Shown here piece after piece: positions 9,900-18,365 of a DNA stretch of 64,000 nt (its first letter is position 1; each line of letters opens with the position of its first letter). The notes beneath the pieces are model-generated. The model ran no database searches and was not told the origin of the DNA. It saw only the letters and a list, made by a program, of their open reading frames with translations. Source of the DNA: Myxococcales bacterium (lineage in GTDB: Bacteria > Myxococcota > Myxococcia > Myxococcales > Myxococcaceae). Location: positions 1-64,000 of the forward strand of contig JADLDB010000128.1 of NCBI GenBank assembly GCA_020846875.1, in the 5' to 3' direction. The position numbers were made by a program, and so were the translations under genes.

Positions 9900-10508
9900 T
9901 TGGACTCACTTGAAGTGGACCTCGCGCAATTCCGCGCGGACAGCGCCGCCCGCCTCGCGCGCCTCCAGCGCACCGACACGCTCAAAGGGCTCTTCGTCAA
10001 CCGCTACCTGTCGATGTTTCAGCAGCTCGGCGGGGACGCGCTGAGACGCCGGGCGCTGGAGGCGATGGGCGAGGTGCGCATCTTCGACTTCTGGAACTAC
10101 CCGTACGCGCGCATGGTGCAGGTGGGCCTCACCGTCGTCGACGAGCTCGCGCCGCGCTTGGGGGGCGTCGACTCCTGCCTGCGGGAGTTCGGCCGCCTCG
10201 CCACCACCAGCTACCTTGGCAGCGTGCTGGGGCGCGCCTTCCTGGCCACCTTTCATCCGTCGCCGCGGACGATGCTCATCGGCATGCCGTGGGCCATCGG
10301 CACCGTCTTCACCTTCGGCGAGCGCACCGTCGTCTTCCCCGAGCCCGGCCGCTGCACCTTCCGCTGCCGGCGCGAGTTCTCTCCCGCGCCGTCCAACGCC
10401 GCCGCGGTGCAGGCCGCCGTGGAGGCGTCGGGAGGCCACGAGGTGCGCGTCTCCATCACCTCGCTGGACCTCTTCAACTACGACCTGAACGTCTCCTGGC
10501 GTGAATAG
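9900..10508 (+). CDS. DUF2378 / TIGR02265 family protein
   Basis: A protein of about 202 residues belonging to the myxobacterial paralogous family TIGR02265 (DUF2378). Recognisable family features are DTLKGLFVNRYLSMFQ near the N-terminus, IFDFWNYPYARM, and a C-terminal TFHPSPRTMLIGMPWAIG...FGERT segment. Family members are soluble, occur in many copies per myxobacterial genome, and have no established biochemical role. The start is uncertain: TTG 9900, GTG 9915 and an upstream ATG near 9822 are all in frame, and none has a well-spaced ribosome site. It converges on the cupredoxin lipoprotein, with a hairpin between them. Confidence 0.8.
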   Translation: MDSLEVDLAQFRADSAARLARLQRTDTLKGLFVNRYLSMFQQLGGDALRRRALEAMGEVRIFDFWNYPYARMVQVGLTVVDELAPRLGGVDSCLREFGRLATTSYLGSVLGRAFLATFHPSPRTMLIGMPWAIGTVFTFGERTVVFPEPGRCTFRCRREFSPAPSNAAAVQAAVEASGGHEVRVSITSLDLFNYDLNVSWRE

Positions 10509-10529
10509 GGCGACCGGCGCGCTGCGGCG

Positions 10530-10550
10530 GCGGCTCCAGGTGAAAGCCGC
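10530..10550. terminator. Hairpin between convergent genes
   Basis: GCGGCT (10530-10535) pairs with AGCCGC (10545-10550) around a 9-base loop, midway between the stops of two convergent genes. No T-run follows, which is common in very GC-rich genomes. Confidence 0.45.
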
Positions 10551-10577
10551 TCGACTCCGCGCTGCTCGGGCGCAGCC

Positions 10578-11573
10578 TCAGGGCACCCGCACCGCGCCCT
10601 GCTCGAAGGCGGGGTGGTTGGCGCAGCGGTAGCCGTAGGTGCCGAAGCCGGGGAAGCGCACCGCCTTCGTCGTGCCGAAGGTGGTGCCCATGTTCCGGTC
10701 GCTCGGACCGCAGGTCTGCTGCAGCGGGTGGAGGACGAAGCTGCCGGAGAAGGTGACGTCTTGCGTCGTCGTCACCCGGATGCACTTCGGCGTGTAGCCG
10801 GAGCCGTTGAAGGTGACGGTGCGGCTGGCGCCGGGCGCGGTGCGGTCGTCCCAGGTGGTGCAGTTGGCGGGAAAGCCGGTGCACGGCGGCGGCTCGCAGA
10901 CGCTGCTCGCGTTGCACACCCAGGGCAGGCCCGCGTCCACGCAGTCGCCGTCGCCGCAGCAACCCGAAGGGTCGACGCACCTGTCCGCGCAAGCCTTCTG
11001 CGTGGCGGGGCAGGTGAAGGTGAGGACCTGCGTGGCGGTGGCGAGGCCCGTGGAGGTGACGGTCAACGTCGGCGTGCCCGGCGCCGAGTCCATGACGTGT
11101 ACGCTGCGCTCGCTGGAGCCTGCGGAGATGGCCCACTGCGCGGGCGTGGTGAGGCAGGCGCCTTCCTGGAAGAGCCGGCTGGACGCCGCCGACGAGGTGA
11201 GGCCCAGGGGCACCGCGCTCGCCGCGACGACGGGCAGGCCGCAGCCGTCCTGGAGTTGGACGCGCACCGGCCCGGAGCAGGCCTGCGTCTCCAGCGCCTG
11301 AGGTGCGGACACGATGGCCAGCCGCGACGGACCACCACACCCCGCGTCGCCCGTGCCTGCGTCTGTGCCTGCGTCAGCGTCGCCGCCTCCGCCGCCCGCG
11401 CCGCCGCCCGCGTCTTCACCGCCTCCGCCTCCACCCGTGCCGCCGCCAGCGTCTGCAGCTCCGCCGCCCGCGCCGCCGCCGCACGCCCCGGCGTCACACT
11501 CGTCCACGGGCCTCGGAGAGCACGCGGCGGACACGAGCAGCACCACGCCTAAGCCCAACAGTCGGCGACTCAT
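10578..11573 (-). CDS. Cupredoxin-domain lipoprotein
   Basis: A 331-residue lipoprotein. Its lipobox (VSAAC) is followed by a Gly/Ala/Asp low-complexity linker and an immunoglobulin-like middle domain near residues 80-170. A short Cys-rich segment (CADRCVDPSGCCGDGDC) comes next. The C-terminal 90 residues form a cupredoxin-like fold with FVLHPL and YRCANHPAFEQG. His, Cys, His at the spacing of a type 1 copper site are present, and the residue eight after the Cys is Gln rather than the usual Met, as in stellacyanin-like sites. It could bind copper for electron transfer or simply retain the fold. ATG 11573 is chosen because it starts the signal peptide. Confidence 0.8.
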   Translation of the reverse strand: MSRRLLGLGVVLLVSAACSPRPVDECDAGACGGGAGGGAADAGGGTGGGGGGEDAGGGAGGGGGDADAGTDAGTGDAGCGGPSRLAIVSAPQALETQACSGPVRVQLQDGCGLPVVAASAVPLGLTSSAASSRLFQEGACLTTPAQWAISAGSSERSVHVMDSAPGTPTLTVTSTGLATATQVLTFTCPATQKACADRCVDPSGCCGDGDCVDAGLPWVCNASSVCEPPPCTGFPANCTTWDDRTAPGASRTVTFNGSGYTPKCIRVTTTQDVTFSGSFVLHPLQQTCGPSDRNMGTTFGTTKAVRFPGFGTYGYRCANHPAFEQGAVRVP

Positions 11574-11682
11574 CCGCGGGAATCTACACCGGCCTGCCAC
11601 GAGTCCGCGCGAGGCTCACCTTCGCTTGGCGCTCGCCGGCTTTGACTTGAGGGGCCGGGACGGGTGAGAAGGCGCGCGCGCC

Positions 11683-13311
11683 ATGGCCTCCGACGACTCC
11701 CGCACCGGCGAAATCCCCACCCTGGACCTCCAGCGGCGCGTCTTCGTGGCCATCGCCGAGGACGCCCTGCGAAGGGACCTGGTGGGGCGCTTCGAGCGCT
11801 GCGGCTACGCGGTGCGGGCGGAGGCCACCATCGACCAACTCCACGAGCAGGTGCTGGCGTGGCGGCCCGAGTTGCTGGTGCTGGGCGAGACGTACCCGCG
11901 CGGCTCCGGGCGGCAGGCGATGCTCAAGCTGCGCTCCTCGGGCGCCACCTTCTCGGTGCCGGTGGTGGCCGCGCTGGAAGACGTGTCGGTGCCCAACATC
12001 CTCCGCTGGCTGCGGGTGGGCGTGGTCGAGGTGTGGCGCCTGCCGTGGTCGCGCGACCCCGCCCCGCGGGTGAAGACGCTGCTGGACGAGTGCACCGAGA
12101 CGCTGGTGCAGACGGCCGGCCCCCGCACCCGCCTCCTCGCCTTCGCTCGCCGCTCCGGCCTGGAAGGCACCGTCGTCATCTACCCGGACACGCCCTTCGA
12201 GGCGCGCGCCTCCTTCGTCGCCGGAGAGCTGCGCGACGCCCGCTTCGGCCCGCTGGAAGGCGTGCCCGCCGTGGACCAGATGCTGGAGCTGGACGACGCC
12301 CCGGTGCGCTGGGTGGACGGCACCAGCACCGAGCCGCTCGCCCGCGCGCTGCCCCGGCCGGGCGGCCGCACCACCGTGCTGGGGGTGGAGGACGAGGCCT
12401 CGGTGCGAGAGCTGGTGTCGCGGCGGCTGGCCACCGCCGGCTACCAGGTGACGAGCGCGGCGGACGGCGTGGAGGGGCTGCAGAAGGCGCTCGCGAAGTC
12501 CTTCGACCTCATCGTGGTGGACCTGGGCCTCCCGCGCCTCGACGGCTGGGGCCTCTTGCGGCAACTGCGCGAGGACGTGGTGGCCCGCGAGTCGGCGGTG
12601 CTGGTGCTGTCCGCGCACGACGACGAGGTGGACACGCTCAAGGCCGCCCGCGCCGGTGCCCGCGCCTACCTGAAGAAGTCGGGCCGGGCGAAGGAGCTGC
12701 TCTCTGCGGCCGCGCTGCTGTCAGGCCCCCGCGTCGCCACCTGGAGCAGCCTCGAGGCCTGCCGCGAGACGAAGGTGGAGCTGCGCGCGGTGGGCCCGGT
12801 GTGGCTGCTGCGCGCGCTGGCCGAATTGGACTGCGCCGGGCGCCTGGAGCTGGAGGACGCGCTCGGCCGCTACGAGGTGACGGTGGCCAAGGGGCAGTTC
12901 CTCGAGGCGGTGGCGCAGACGGGCAGCCTGCGGGTGACGGGCCCGGTGGCGGTGGAGGCCATCGTGAGCAGCCGCGGCGAAGGCCGCTTCGTCTTCGCCG
13001 AGGTGAAGGTGTCGCCCGCCGCGCCCTGGCTGTACGACGTGGTGGACGTGGTGTGCGACGGGCTGCGCAAGGACCACGCCCGGCTGCTGGCGCGCGCCCT
13101 TCAGGACCCCGGGCGCCTCTACTTCAACGAGGAGCTGGCGCAGCTCTTCGCGCGGCTCGCCACGCCGGGCGAGCTCAAGGTGCTGGAGGGCGTGCGGCAG
13201 GCGCCCACCAGCTTCGACGCGCTCGCCGCCGGGGTGGCGCTGGAGGCGGACGACGTCACCTCCGCCCTGGCGGAGCTCTTGCGCCGCGGCGTGCTGTCGG
13301 TGGAGCCGTAG
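11683..13311 (+). CDS. Double-receiver response regulator with DUF4388-type output
   Basis: A 542-residue cytoplasmic signalling protein. Residues 18-120 look like a pseudo-receiver: the strand that should end in the phospho-acceptor Asp reads ELLVLGETY, with no Asp. Residues 230-350 form a second, canonical receiver with acidic DE (GVEDEAS), phospho-acceptor Asp280 (IVVDLGLP), the conserved Ser (LVLSAHDD) and Lys (YLKKSG). The C-terminal 190 residues resemble the DUF4388 domain that myxobacterial regulators use instead of DNA-binding domains, so output is probably by protein interaction. No kinase gene lies next to it; it is probably an orphan regulator. Confidence 0.85.
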   Translation: MASDDSRTGEIPTLDLQRRVFVAIAEDALRRDLVGRFERCGYAVRAEATIDQLHEQVLAWRPELLVLGETYPRGSGRQAMLKLRSSGATFSVPVVAALEDVSVPNILRWLRVGVVEVWRLPWSRDPAPRVKTLLDECTETLVQTAGPRTRLLAFARRSGLEGTVVIYPDTPFEARASFVAGELRDARFGPLEGVPAVDQMLELDDAPVRWVDGTSTEPLARALPRPGGRTTVLGVEDEASVRELVSRRLATAGYQVTSAADGVEGLQKALAKSFDLIVVDLGLPRLDGWGLLRQLREDVVARESAVLVLSAHDDEVDTLKAARAGARAYLKKSGRAKELLSAAALLSGPRVATWSSLEACRETKVELRAVGPVWLLRALAELDCAGRLELEDALGRYEVTVAKGQFLEAVAQTGSLRVTGPVAVEAIVSSRGEGRFVFAEVKVSPAAPWLYDVVDVVCDGLRKDHARLLARALQDPGRLYFNEELAQLFARLATPGELKVLEGVRQAPTSFDALAAGVALEADDVTSALAELLRRGVLSVEP

Positions 13312-13338
13312 CGCCCGGCCTGTGCGACACTTCGCGGG

Positions 13339-14067
13339 ATGACTGCGCTCTCGAAGGCCGCTCTCGGTGTCGGCGTCGCGGTGCTGCTGGCGTCGTGCGC
13401 GAAGGAGCCGCCGCCCGTCGAGCCGCCCAGGGTGGACGTGCGCGCCGAGCTGCGCAAGCACGGCGAGTGGATTGTCGTCGCCCCCTGGGGAAAGGTGTGG
13501 CACCCGCACGCCACCGAGGTGGGGCAGGCCTTCATGCCCTACGTCACCGGCGGCGGCTGGGTGTACGGCAAGGACGGCTGGGTGTTCGAGTCGAAGTGGT
13601 ACTGGGGCCAGTGGGTGTTCCACACCGGCCGCTGGTTCTCCGCCGATGACCTGGGGTGGCTGTGGTGGCCCGACCCCGCCGAGACGTGGGGCCCCGCCTG
13701 GGTGGAGTGGCGCACGGGTGACGGGCACGTCGGCTGGGCCCCTCTGCCGCCCGAGGTGCGCGGCGCGCGCCACGAGACGCCCCCGTGGACCTGGGTGAAG
13801 CTGCGCTACATGTCGGCGCGCGAAGCGGAGAAGTTCGCGCTCAAGGCCCCCGACGCCGCGAAGGTGCACGCCCACGCGCAGCCGCTGCCGGCCACCGGGC
13901 CGGACGCGCAGGCGGTCCAGGCCGCGGGAGGAATGGACCGCGACCCTCCGTCCCTCGAGTTGCCAGCCGAAGCGCCGCCCGTGGAGGCCGCTCCTGAGCC
14001 AGCCCCGGAGCCCGAGCCCGCGCCGCCCCCCGCGAAGAAGGGAAAGAAGCCGAAGAAGCGGAAGTAG
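13339..14067 (+). CDS. Trp-rich lipoprotein (DUF6600-like)
   Basis: A 242-residue lipoprotein with lipobox LLASC. Residues 35-145 are rich in Trp, Gly and Tyr with repeating motifs of the type YxxGxWxFxxxxYWGxWVFHTGRW, resembling the DUF6600 group in which short Trp-rich beta repeats recur. No catalytic residues are evident. The C-terminal third is low-complexity Pro/Glu/Ala ending in a Lys-rich tail (KKGKKPKKRK), which might contact nucleic acid, LPS or anionic polymer. It starts 27 bases after the regulator gene and may be cotranscribed. Function unknown. Confidence 0.75.
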   Translation: MTALSKAALGVGVAVLLASCAKEPPPVEPPRVDVRAELRKHGEWIVVAPWGKVWHPHATEVGQAFMPYVTGGGWVYGKDGWVFESKWYWGQWVFHTGRWFSADDLGWLWWPDPAETWGPAWVEWRTGDGHVGWAPLPPEVRGARHETPPWTWVKLRYMSAREAEKFALKAPDAAKVHAHAQPLPATGPDAQAVQAAGGMDRDPPSLELPAEAPPVEAAPEPAPEPEPAPPPAKKGKKPKKRK

Positions 14068-14072
14068 CACGC

Positions 14073-14089
14073 GGCCCCGCTTGCGGGCC
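14073..14089. terminator. Possible hairpin after the Trp-rich lipoprotein gene
   Basis: GGCCCCGC and GCGGGCC face each other across TT, six bases after the stop codon. The loop is tight and one base is unpaired, so this is only a modest candidate. Confidence 0.3.
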
Positions 14090-14190
14090 TGCGGGCCCAG
14101 AAACATCCGCGGGCGGCTCGGCGTTGCTGCGCGTCGGGTCGAAACGCGCGACAGTTGCGGGCGCACTTCTCGCCGCCTCGGGGGCTCTTC

Positions 14191-17100
14191 ATGCGTGCCA
14201 TGCTGTGCGCCGTCGTCGTCTTCGCGTCCGCCTCGTCCCTCGCCGCGCCTCCCAGGCCGGAGGAGCTGCCCGCCGAATTGCGCGACTGGGCCGCCTGGGT
14301 GCTGCACGACGCGAAGGACGCCGCCTGCCCCTTCCTCCACGGCGGCGACGAGCGCGCCTGCGCCTGGCCCGGCCGCCTCGCCCTGACCCTCGACGAGAAG
14401 GGCGGCCGCTTCACCCAGTCCTTTCAAGTGTACCGCGAGGCGTGGCTGCCCCTGCCCGGCGAGGCGCGCCGCTGGCCCCAGGGCGTGCAGGTGGACGGGA
14501 GGCCCGCCGTCGTCGTCCCCAACCCCGAGTCCGGCCGGCCCGCGGTGCTGCTGCCCGCTGGGGAACACACCGTCACCGGCACCTTCGCCTGGGACTCGCT
14601 GCCCGAGGCGCTGCAGATTCCTCCCGACACCGGCCTCCTCTCTCTCACCGTGAAGGGCGCGGAGGTGGCGCTGCCCAACCGCGACGGCGAGGGGCGCGTC
14701 TTCCTCCAGCGCGAGGCCACCCAGGCTGAGACGGACCGCATCGAGCTCGACGTGCACCGCCGCGTCACCGACGAGATTCCCCTGCACCTCACCACCCGCC
14801 TCACCCTCAAGGTGTCGGGGAAGAGCCGCGAGGTGCTGCTGGGCCGCGCGCTGCCGGCCGGCTTCGTGCCCATGTCCCTCCTCAGCGGTGTGCCGGTGCG
14901 GGTGGAGCCCGACGGCCGGTTGCGCCTGCAGGTCCGGCCCGGCACCTGGCTGGTGGAGCTGGAGGCGCGCTCGGAAGGGCCGGTGGCGTCCTTGAAGCGC
15001 CCGGCCGCGGACGGCCCGTGGATGGAAGGCGACGAGGTGTGGGTGTTCGACGCGCGGCCCTCGCTGCGGCAGGTGCTGGTGGAGGGCGTCTCCGCCGTCG
15101 ACCCCTCGCAGACGACGCTGCCGTCCGAGTGGCGCGGCTTCCCGGCCTGGGCCATGGGCCCCACCGACGAGATGAAGCTGACGGAGCGCCGCCGCGGCGA
15201 CAGCGAGCCCGCGCCCGACGTCCTCAACCTCCAGCGCACCCTGTGGCTGGACTTCAACGGCGGCGGCTACACCGTCAATGACCGCATCAACGGGCAACTG
15301 CACCGGAGCTGGCGCCTCGAGGTGCAGCCGGGCACCGAATTGGGCCGCGTAGTGGCCTCGGGCGCGGACCAGTCCATCACCCGCCTCACCCAGGGCGCGA
15401 AGGCCGGCGTGGAGCTGCGGCAGGGCGCGCTGGCCCTGGAGGCCGACAGCCGCCTCGTGGGCTCCATCGGCCACCTCTCCGCCGTCTCCTGGGACGCGGA
15501 CTTCAACAGCGTGCACACCACCCTGCAGTTGCCGCCCGGGTGGCGCCTCATCTCGGCCGGCGGCGCCGACGACGTGCCCGACACCTGGTTCCAGCGCTGG
15601 ACGCTCTTCGACCTCTTCCTCGTCCTCATCATCGCGGTGGCCCTGGCGCGGCTGTTCGGCCTGCCCTGGGGCGTGCTGGCGCTGGTGACGCTGGGCCTGT
15701 CCTGGCAGGAGGAGGACGTGCCCCAGTACGCGTGGCTGGTGGTGCTGGCCTGCGAGGCGCTCTTCCGCGTGCTGCCGCTGGGGAAGCTCAAGTCGCTCCT
15801 CACCGTGGCGCGGGTGGCGGCGTGGGGCGCCCTCATCGTCCTCACCGTGGCCTTCTCGGTGCAGCACGTGCGGCAGGGCATGTACCCGGCGCTGGCTCAG
15901 CCCCGCGCGCTGGGCGGGGTGATGTCCTGGAGCGAGTACTCCTCGGAGAACGCGATGCAGTACGCGCGCTCCTCCGGCGAGGGCTGGGACCGGGAAGGGA
16001 AGGAAGCCGAGGAGGACTACGCGGGCAGCGGCTTCTTCCCGTCCTCTCCCGCGAAGAAGGCGCCCCAGAAGCCGATGCAGCAGCAGGCCCTCGCGGGCAA
16101 GGCCAAGCGCAGCTTCAACGTGCGCGACTACGACAAGAACGCGATGGTGCAGACGGGCCCGGGCCTGCCCCGCTGGGACTGGACGCCGGTCAGCATCACC
16201 TTCTCCGGGCCGGTGCAGCGCGACCAACAACTGTCCTTCTTCTTCCTCGGGCCCGCCGCCAACCTGGTGCTGGCCTTCCTGAGGGTGGGGCTGTTGGCGC
16301 TCCTCCTCCTCTGCGTCCTCGGCTTCCCGGGCAGCTTCTGGCCTGACGCGCTGAAGAAGTGGGCGCGCACCGCGCCGAAGGCCGCCGCGGCGATGCTGGC
16401 GCTGGCGCTGGCGTTGGGCTCCTCGCAGGCGCTGGCGCAGGAGAAGGCCGCGCCGGACGAGGTGCCGCCCGCCGACGTCCTCCTGCAGTTGCGCGCGCGG
16501 CTGCTGGAGAAGCCGGAGTGCGCCCCCACCTGCGCCTCCAGCCCGAAGCTTCTGCTGGAGGCCTCGCCGAAGGCGCTGCGGATGCGCCTCGAGGTGCTGG
16601 CCGGCGCGCAGACGGCGGTGCCCCTGCCCGGCAGCGCGCAGCAGTGGGTGCCGGAGACGGTGCTTCTGGATGGACGGCCCACCGCAGGCTTGAGGCGTCA
16701 GCCGGACGGCTCGCTGTGGCTGGCGGTGCCCGCGGGCGCCCACCAGGTGCAACTGGAAGGCCCGCTGCCGCCGCGCGACGTGGTGCAGGTGGCGCTGCCG
16801 CTGCGCAGCTACCGGGTGGAGGCGAAGCTGGACGGCTGGACGCTGGACGGCCTGCACGAGGACGGGGTGGCCGACGACAACCTCCAGTTGTCCCGCAAGG
16901 ACACCAACGACAAGGGCGCGGGCGCGTCGCTGCAGGTGGGCACGCTGCCGTCCTTCGTGCGCGTGGAGCGCACCCTGGTGCTGGGCCTCGCCTGGACGGT
17001 GGAGACGAAGGTGCAGCGGGTGACGCCCACCGGCAACGCGGTAGTGCTGGAGGTGCCCTTGCTGGCCGGCGAGTCGGTGACGTCCAGCGACGTGCGCGTG

Positions 17101-18327
17101 CAGGGCGGCAAGGCCCTCGTCAACATGGGCGCGGCGGCCACCGAGGTGGTGTGGAGCAGCGTGCTGGAGGCGAAGGCGCCGCTCACCTTGAGGGCCCCCA
17201 CCGGCTTGAGCTGGGTGGAGGTGTGGCGCCTCGACGTCTCCCCGGTGTGGCACGTCACCTTCGGCGGCATCCCCGTGGTGCACCAGCAGGACGCGTCGGG
17301 GGTGCGGCTGCCGGAGTGGCGGCCCTGGCCCGGCGAGACGGTGACAGTGGAGGTGGCCCGCCCCGAGGCCCTGCCCGGCCAGACGTTGACCATCGACCAG
17401 TCCTCGTTGGTGGTGTCCCCCGGCGCGCGCGCCACCGACGTCACCTTCACCGCCAACTTCCGCACCTCGCGCGGCGGCCTGCACCCCTTCACCCTGCCGG
17501 ACGGCGCGCAACTGCAGTCCGTCACCATCAGCGGCCTGACGCAGCCGATTCGCCAGGAAGGGCGCGTCGTCGCCATTCCGCTGGTGCCGGGCGGCCAGTC
17601 GGTGGTGCTGTCGTGGAGGGAGCCGTCCGGGCTGTCCACCTCCTGGCGCACGCCGGCGCTGGACGTGGGCACGCCCGCGGTGAATGCGGACATCGAGGTG
17701 CGGCTGCCGCAGGACCGCTGGGTGCTGTTCGTCCGCGGGCCGGGGCTGGGGCCGGCGGTCCTCTTCTGGAGCTTCCTGCTGGTGCTGCTGGCGGTGTCCC
17801 TGGGGCTGGGCCGCATCGGGTGGACGCCCTTGTCCACGCGGCAGTGGCTGCTCCTCGCGCTGGGGCTCTCGCAGGTGCCGATGGCGGCCATCGCCTTCGT
17901 CTTCGCGTGGCTCCTCTTCCTCGGCTGGCGCAACAAGCAGCCGGAGCTGTCGGTGGGCTGGTTCAACCTGCGGCAGTTGGCGCTGGTGGGCGTGACGGGC
18001 GTGGCCCTCATCATCCTCGGCGTCAGCGTGTACGAAGGGCTGCTGGGTCTGCCCGAGATGCAGGTGTCGGGCAACGGCAGCTCGGCGTCGCAGTTGCGCT
18101 GGTTCCAGGACCGCACCGACACCACCTTCCCCACCGCGTGGGTCTTCTCGGTGCCCATGCTGCTGTACCGGGGCGCGATGCTGGCGTGGAGCCTGTGGAT
18201 GGCGCTGGCCCTGCTGTCGTGGCTCAAGTGGGGGTGGAAGGCCTTCGCGCACGGCGGGCTGTGGCGGCGGGCGCCGAAGGTGGTGCCGCCCGGGCCCGAG
18301 GCCGCGAAGCCGCCTGGCGCGACGTAA
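14191..18327 (+). CDS. Large membrane protein with internally duplicated exported module
   Basis: A 1378-residue protein I cannot name. A signal peptide (MRAMLCAVVVFASASSLAA) precedes a beta-rich exported region of about 450 residues, then a bundle of hydrophobic helices near residues 465-570 and 685-720. A second exported region runs about 760-1190, and at least four more helices lie between 1190 and 1365. The two exported regions look duplicated: each has a PLPG...W-P-V-x-DGRP motif followed by LPAGEHTVTG or VPAGAHQVQLEG. No catalytic motif is apparent. The architecture suggests a sensor or assembly platform in the inner membrane. ATG 14191 was chosen over an ATG at 14155 because it begins the signal peptide and GGGG precedes it. 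Confidence 0.75.
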   Translation: MRAMLCAVVVFASASSLAAPPRPEELPAELRDWAAWVLHDAKDAACPFLHGGDERACAWPGRLALTLDEKGGRFTQSFQVYREAWLPLPGEARRWPQGVQVDGRPAVVVPNPESGRPAVLLPAGEHTVTGTFAWDSLPEALQIPPDTGLLSLTVKGAEVALPNRDGEGRVFLQREATQAETDRIELDVHRRVTDEIPLHLTTRLTLKVSGKSREVLLGRALPAGFVPMSLLSGVPVRVEPDGRLRLQVRPGTWLVELEARSEGPVASLKRPAADGPWMEGDEVWVFDARPSLRQVLVEGVSAVDPSQTTLPSEWRGFPAWAMGPTDEMKLTERRRGDSEPAPDVLNLQRTLWLDFNGGGYTVNDRINGQLHRSWRLEVQPGTELGRVVASGADQSITRLTQGAKAGVELRQGALALEADSRLVGSIGHLSAVSWDADFNSVHTTLQLPPGWRLISAGGADDVPDTWFQRWTLFDLFLVLIIAVALARLFGLPWGVLALVTLGLSWQEEDVPQYAWLVVLACEALFRVLPLGKLKSLLTVARVAAWGALIVLTVAFSVQHVRQGMYPALAQPRALGGVMSWSEYSSENAMQYARSSGEGWDREGKEAEEDYAGSGFFPSSPAKKAPQKPMQQQALAGKAKRSFNVRDYDKNAMVQTGPGLPRWDWTPVSITFSGPVQRDQQLSFFFLGPAANLVLAFLRVGLLALLLLCVLGFPGSFWPDALKKWARTAPKAAAAMLALALALGSSQALAQEKAAPDEVPPADVLLQLRARLLEKPECAPTCASSPKLLLEASPKALRMRLEVLAGAQTAVPLPGSAQQWVPETVLLDGRPTAGLRRQPDGSLWLAVPAGAHQVQLEGPLPPRDVVQVALPLRSYRVEAKLDGWTLDGLHEDGVADDNLQLSRKDTNDKGAGASLQVGTLPSFVRVERTLVLGLAWTVETKVQRVTPTGNAVVLEVPLLAGESVTSSDVRVQGGKALVNMGAAATEVVWSSVLEAKAPLTLRAPTGLSWVEVWRLDVSPVWHVTFGGIPVVHQQDASGVRLPEWRPWPGETVTVEVARPEALPGQTLTIDQSSLVVSPGARATDVTFTANFRTSRGGLHPFTLPDGAQLQSVTISGLTQPIRQEGRVVAIPLVPGGQSVVLSWREPSGLSTSWRTPALDVGTPAVNADIEVRLPQDRWVLFVRGPGLGPAVLFWSFLLVLLAVSLGLGRIGWTPLSTRQWLLLALGLSQVPMAAIAFVFAWLLFLGWRNKQPELSVGWFNLRQLALVGVTGVALIILGVSVYEGLLGLPEMQVSGNGSSASQLRWFQDRTDTTFPTAWVFSVPMLLYRGAMLAWSLWMALALLSWLKWGWKAFAHGGLWRRAPKVVPPGPEAAKPPGAT

Positions 18328-18335
18328 CCCCTCGC

Positions 18336-18360
18336 GCAGGCCTTCGAAGCCGAAGGCTGC
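18336..18360. terminator. Bidirectional terminator-like hairpin
   Basis: GCAG(G)CCTTCG pairs with CGAAGGCTGC around loop AAGC: ten pairs with a single bulged G. It lies exactly between the stops of two convergent genes 38 bp apart, as expected for a shared terminator. Confidence 0.65.
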
Positions 18361-18365
18361 GCTTC

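Noticed and set aside
11584-12618. Minus-strand frame of 344 codons opposite the response regulator
   Set aside because: His/Arg/Gln-rich translation typical of antisense frames; the plus strand has clear receiver-domain motifs.
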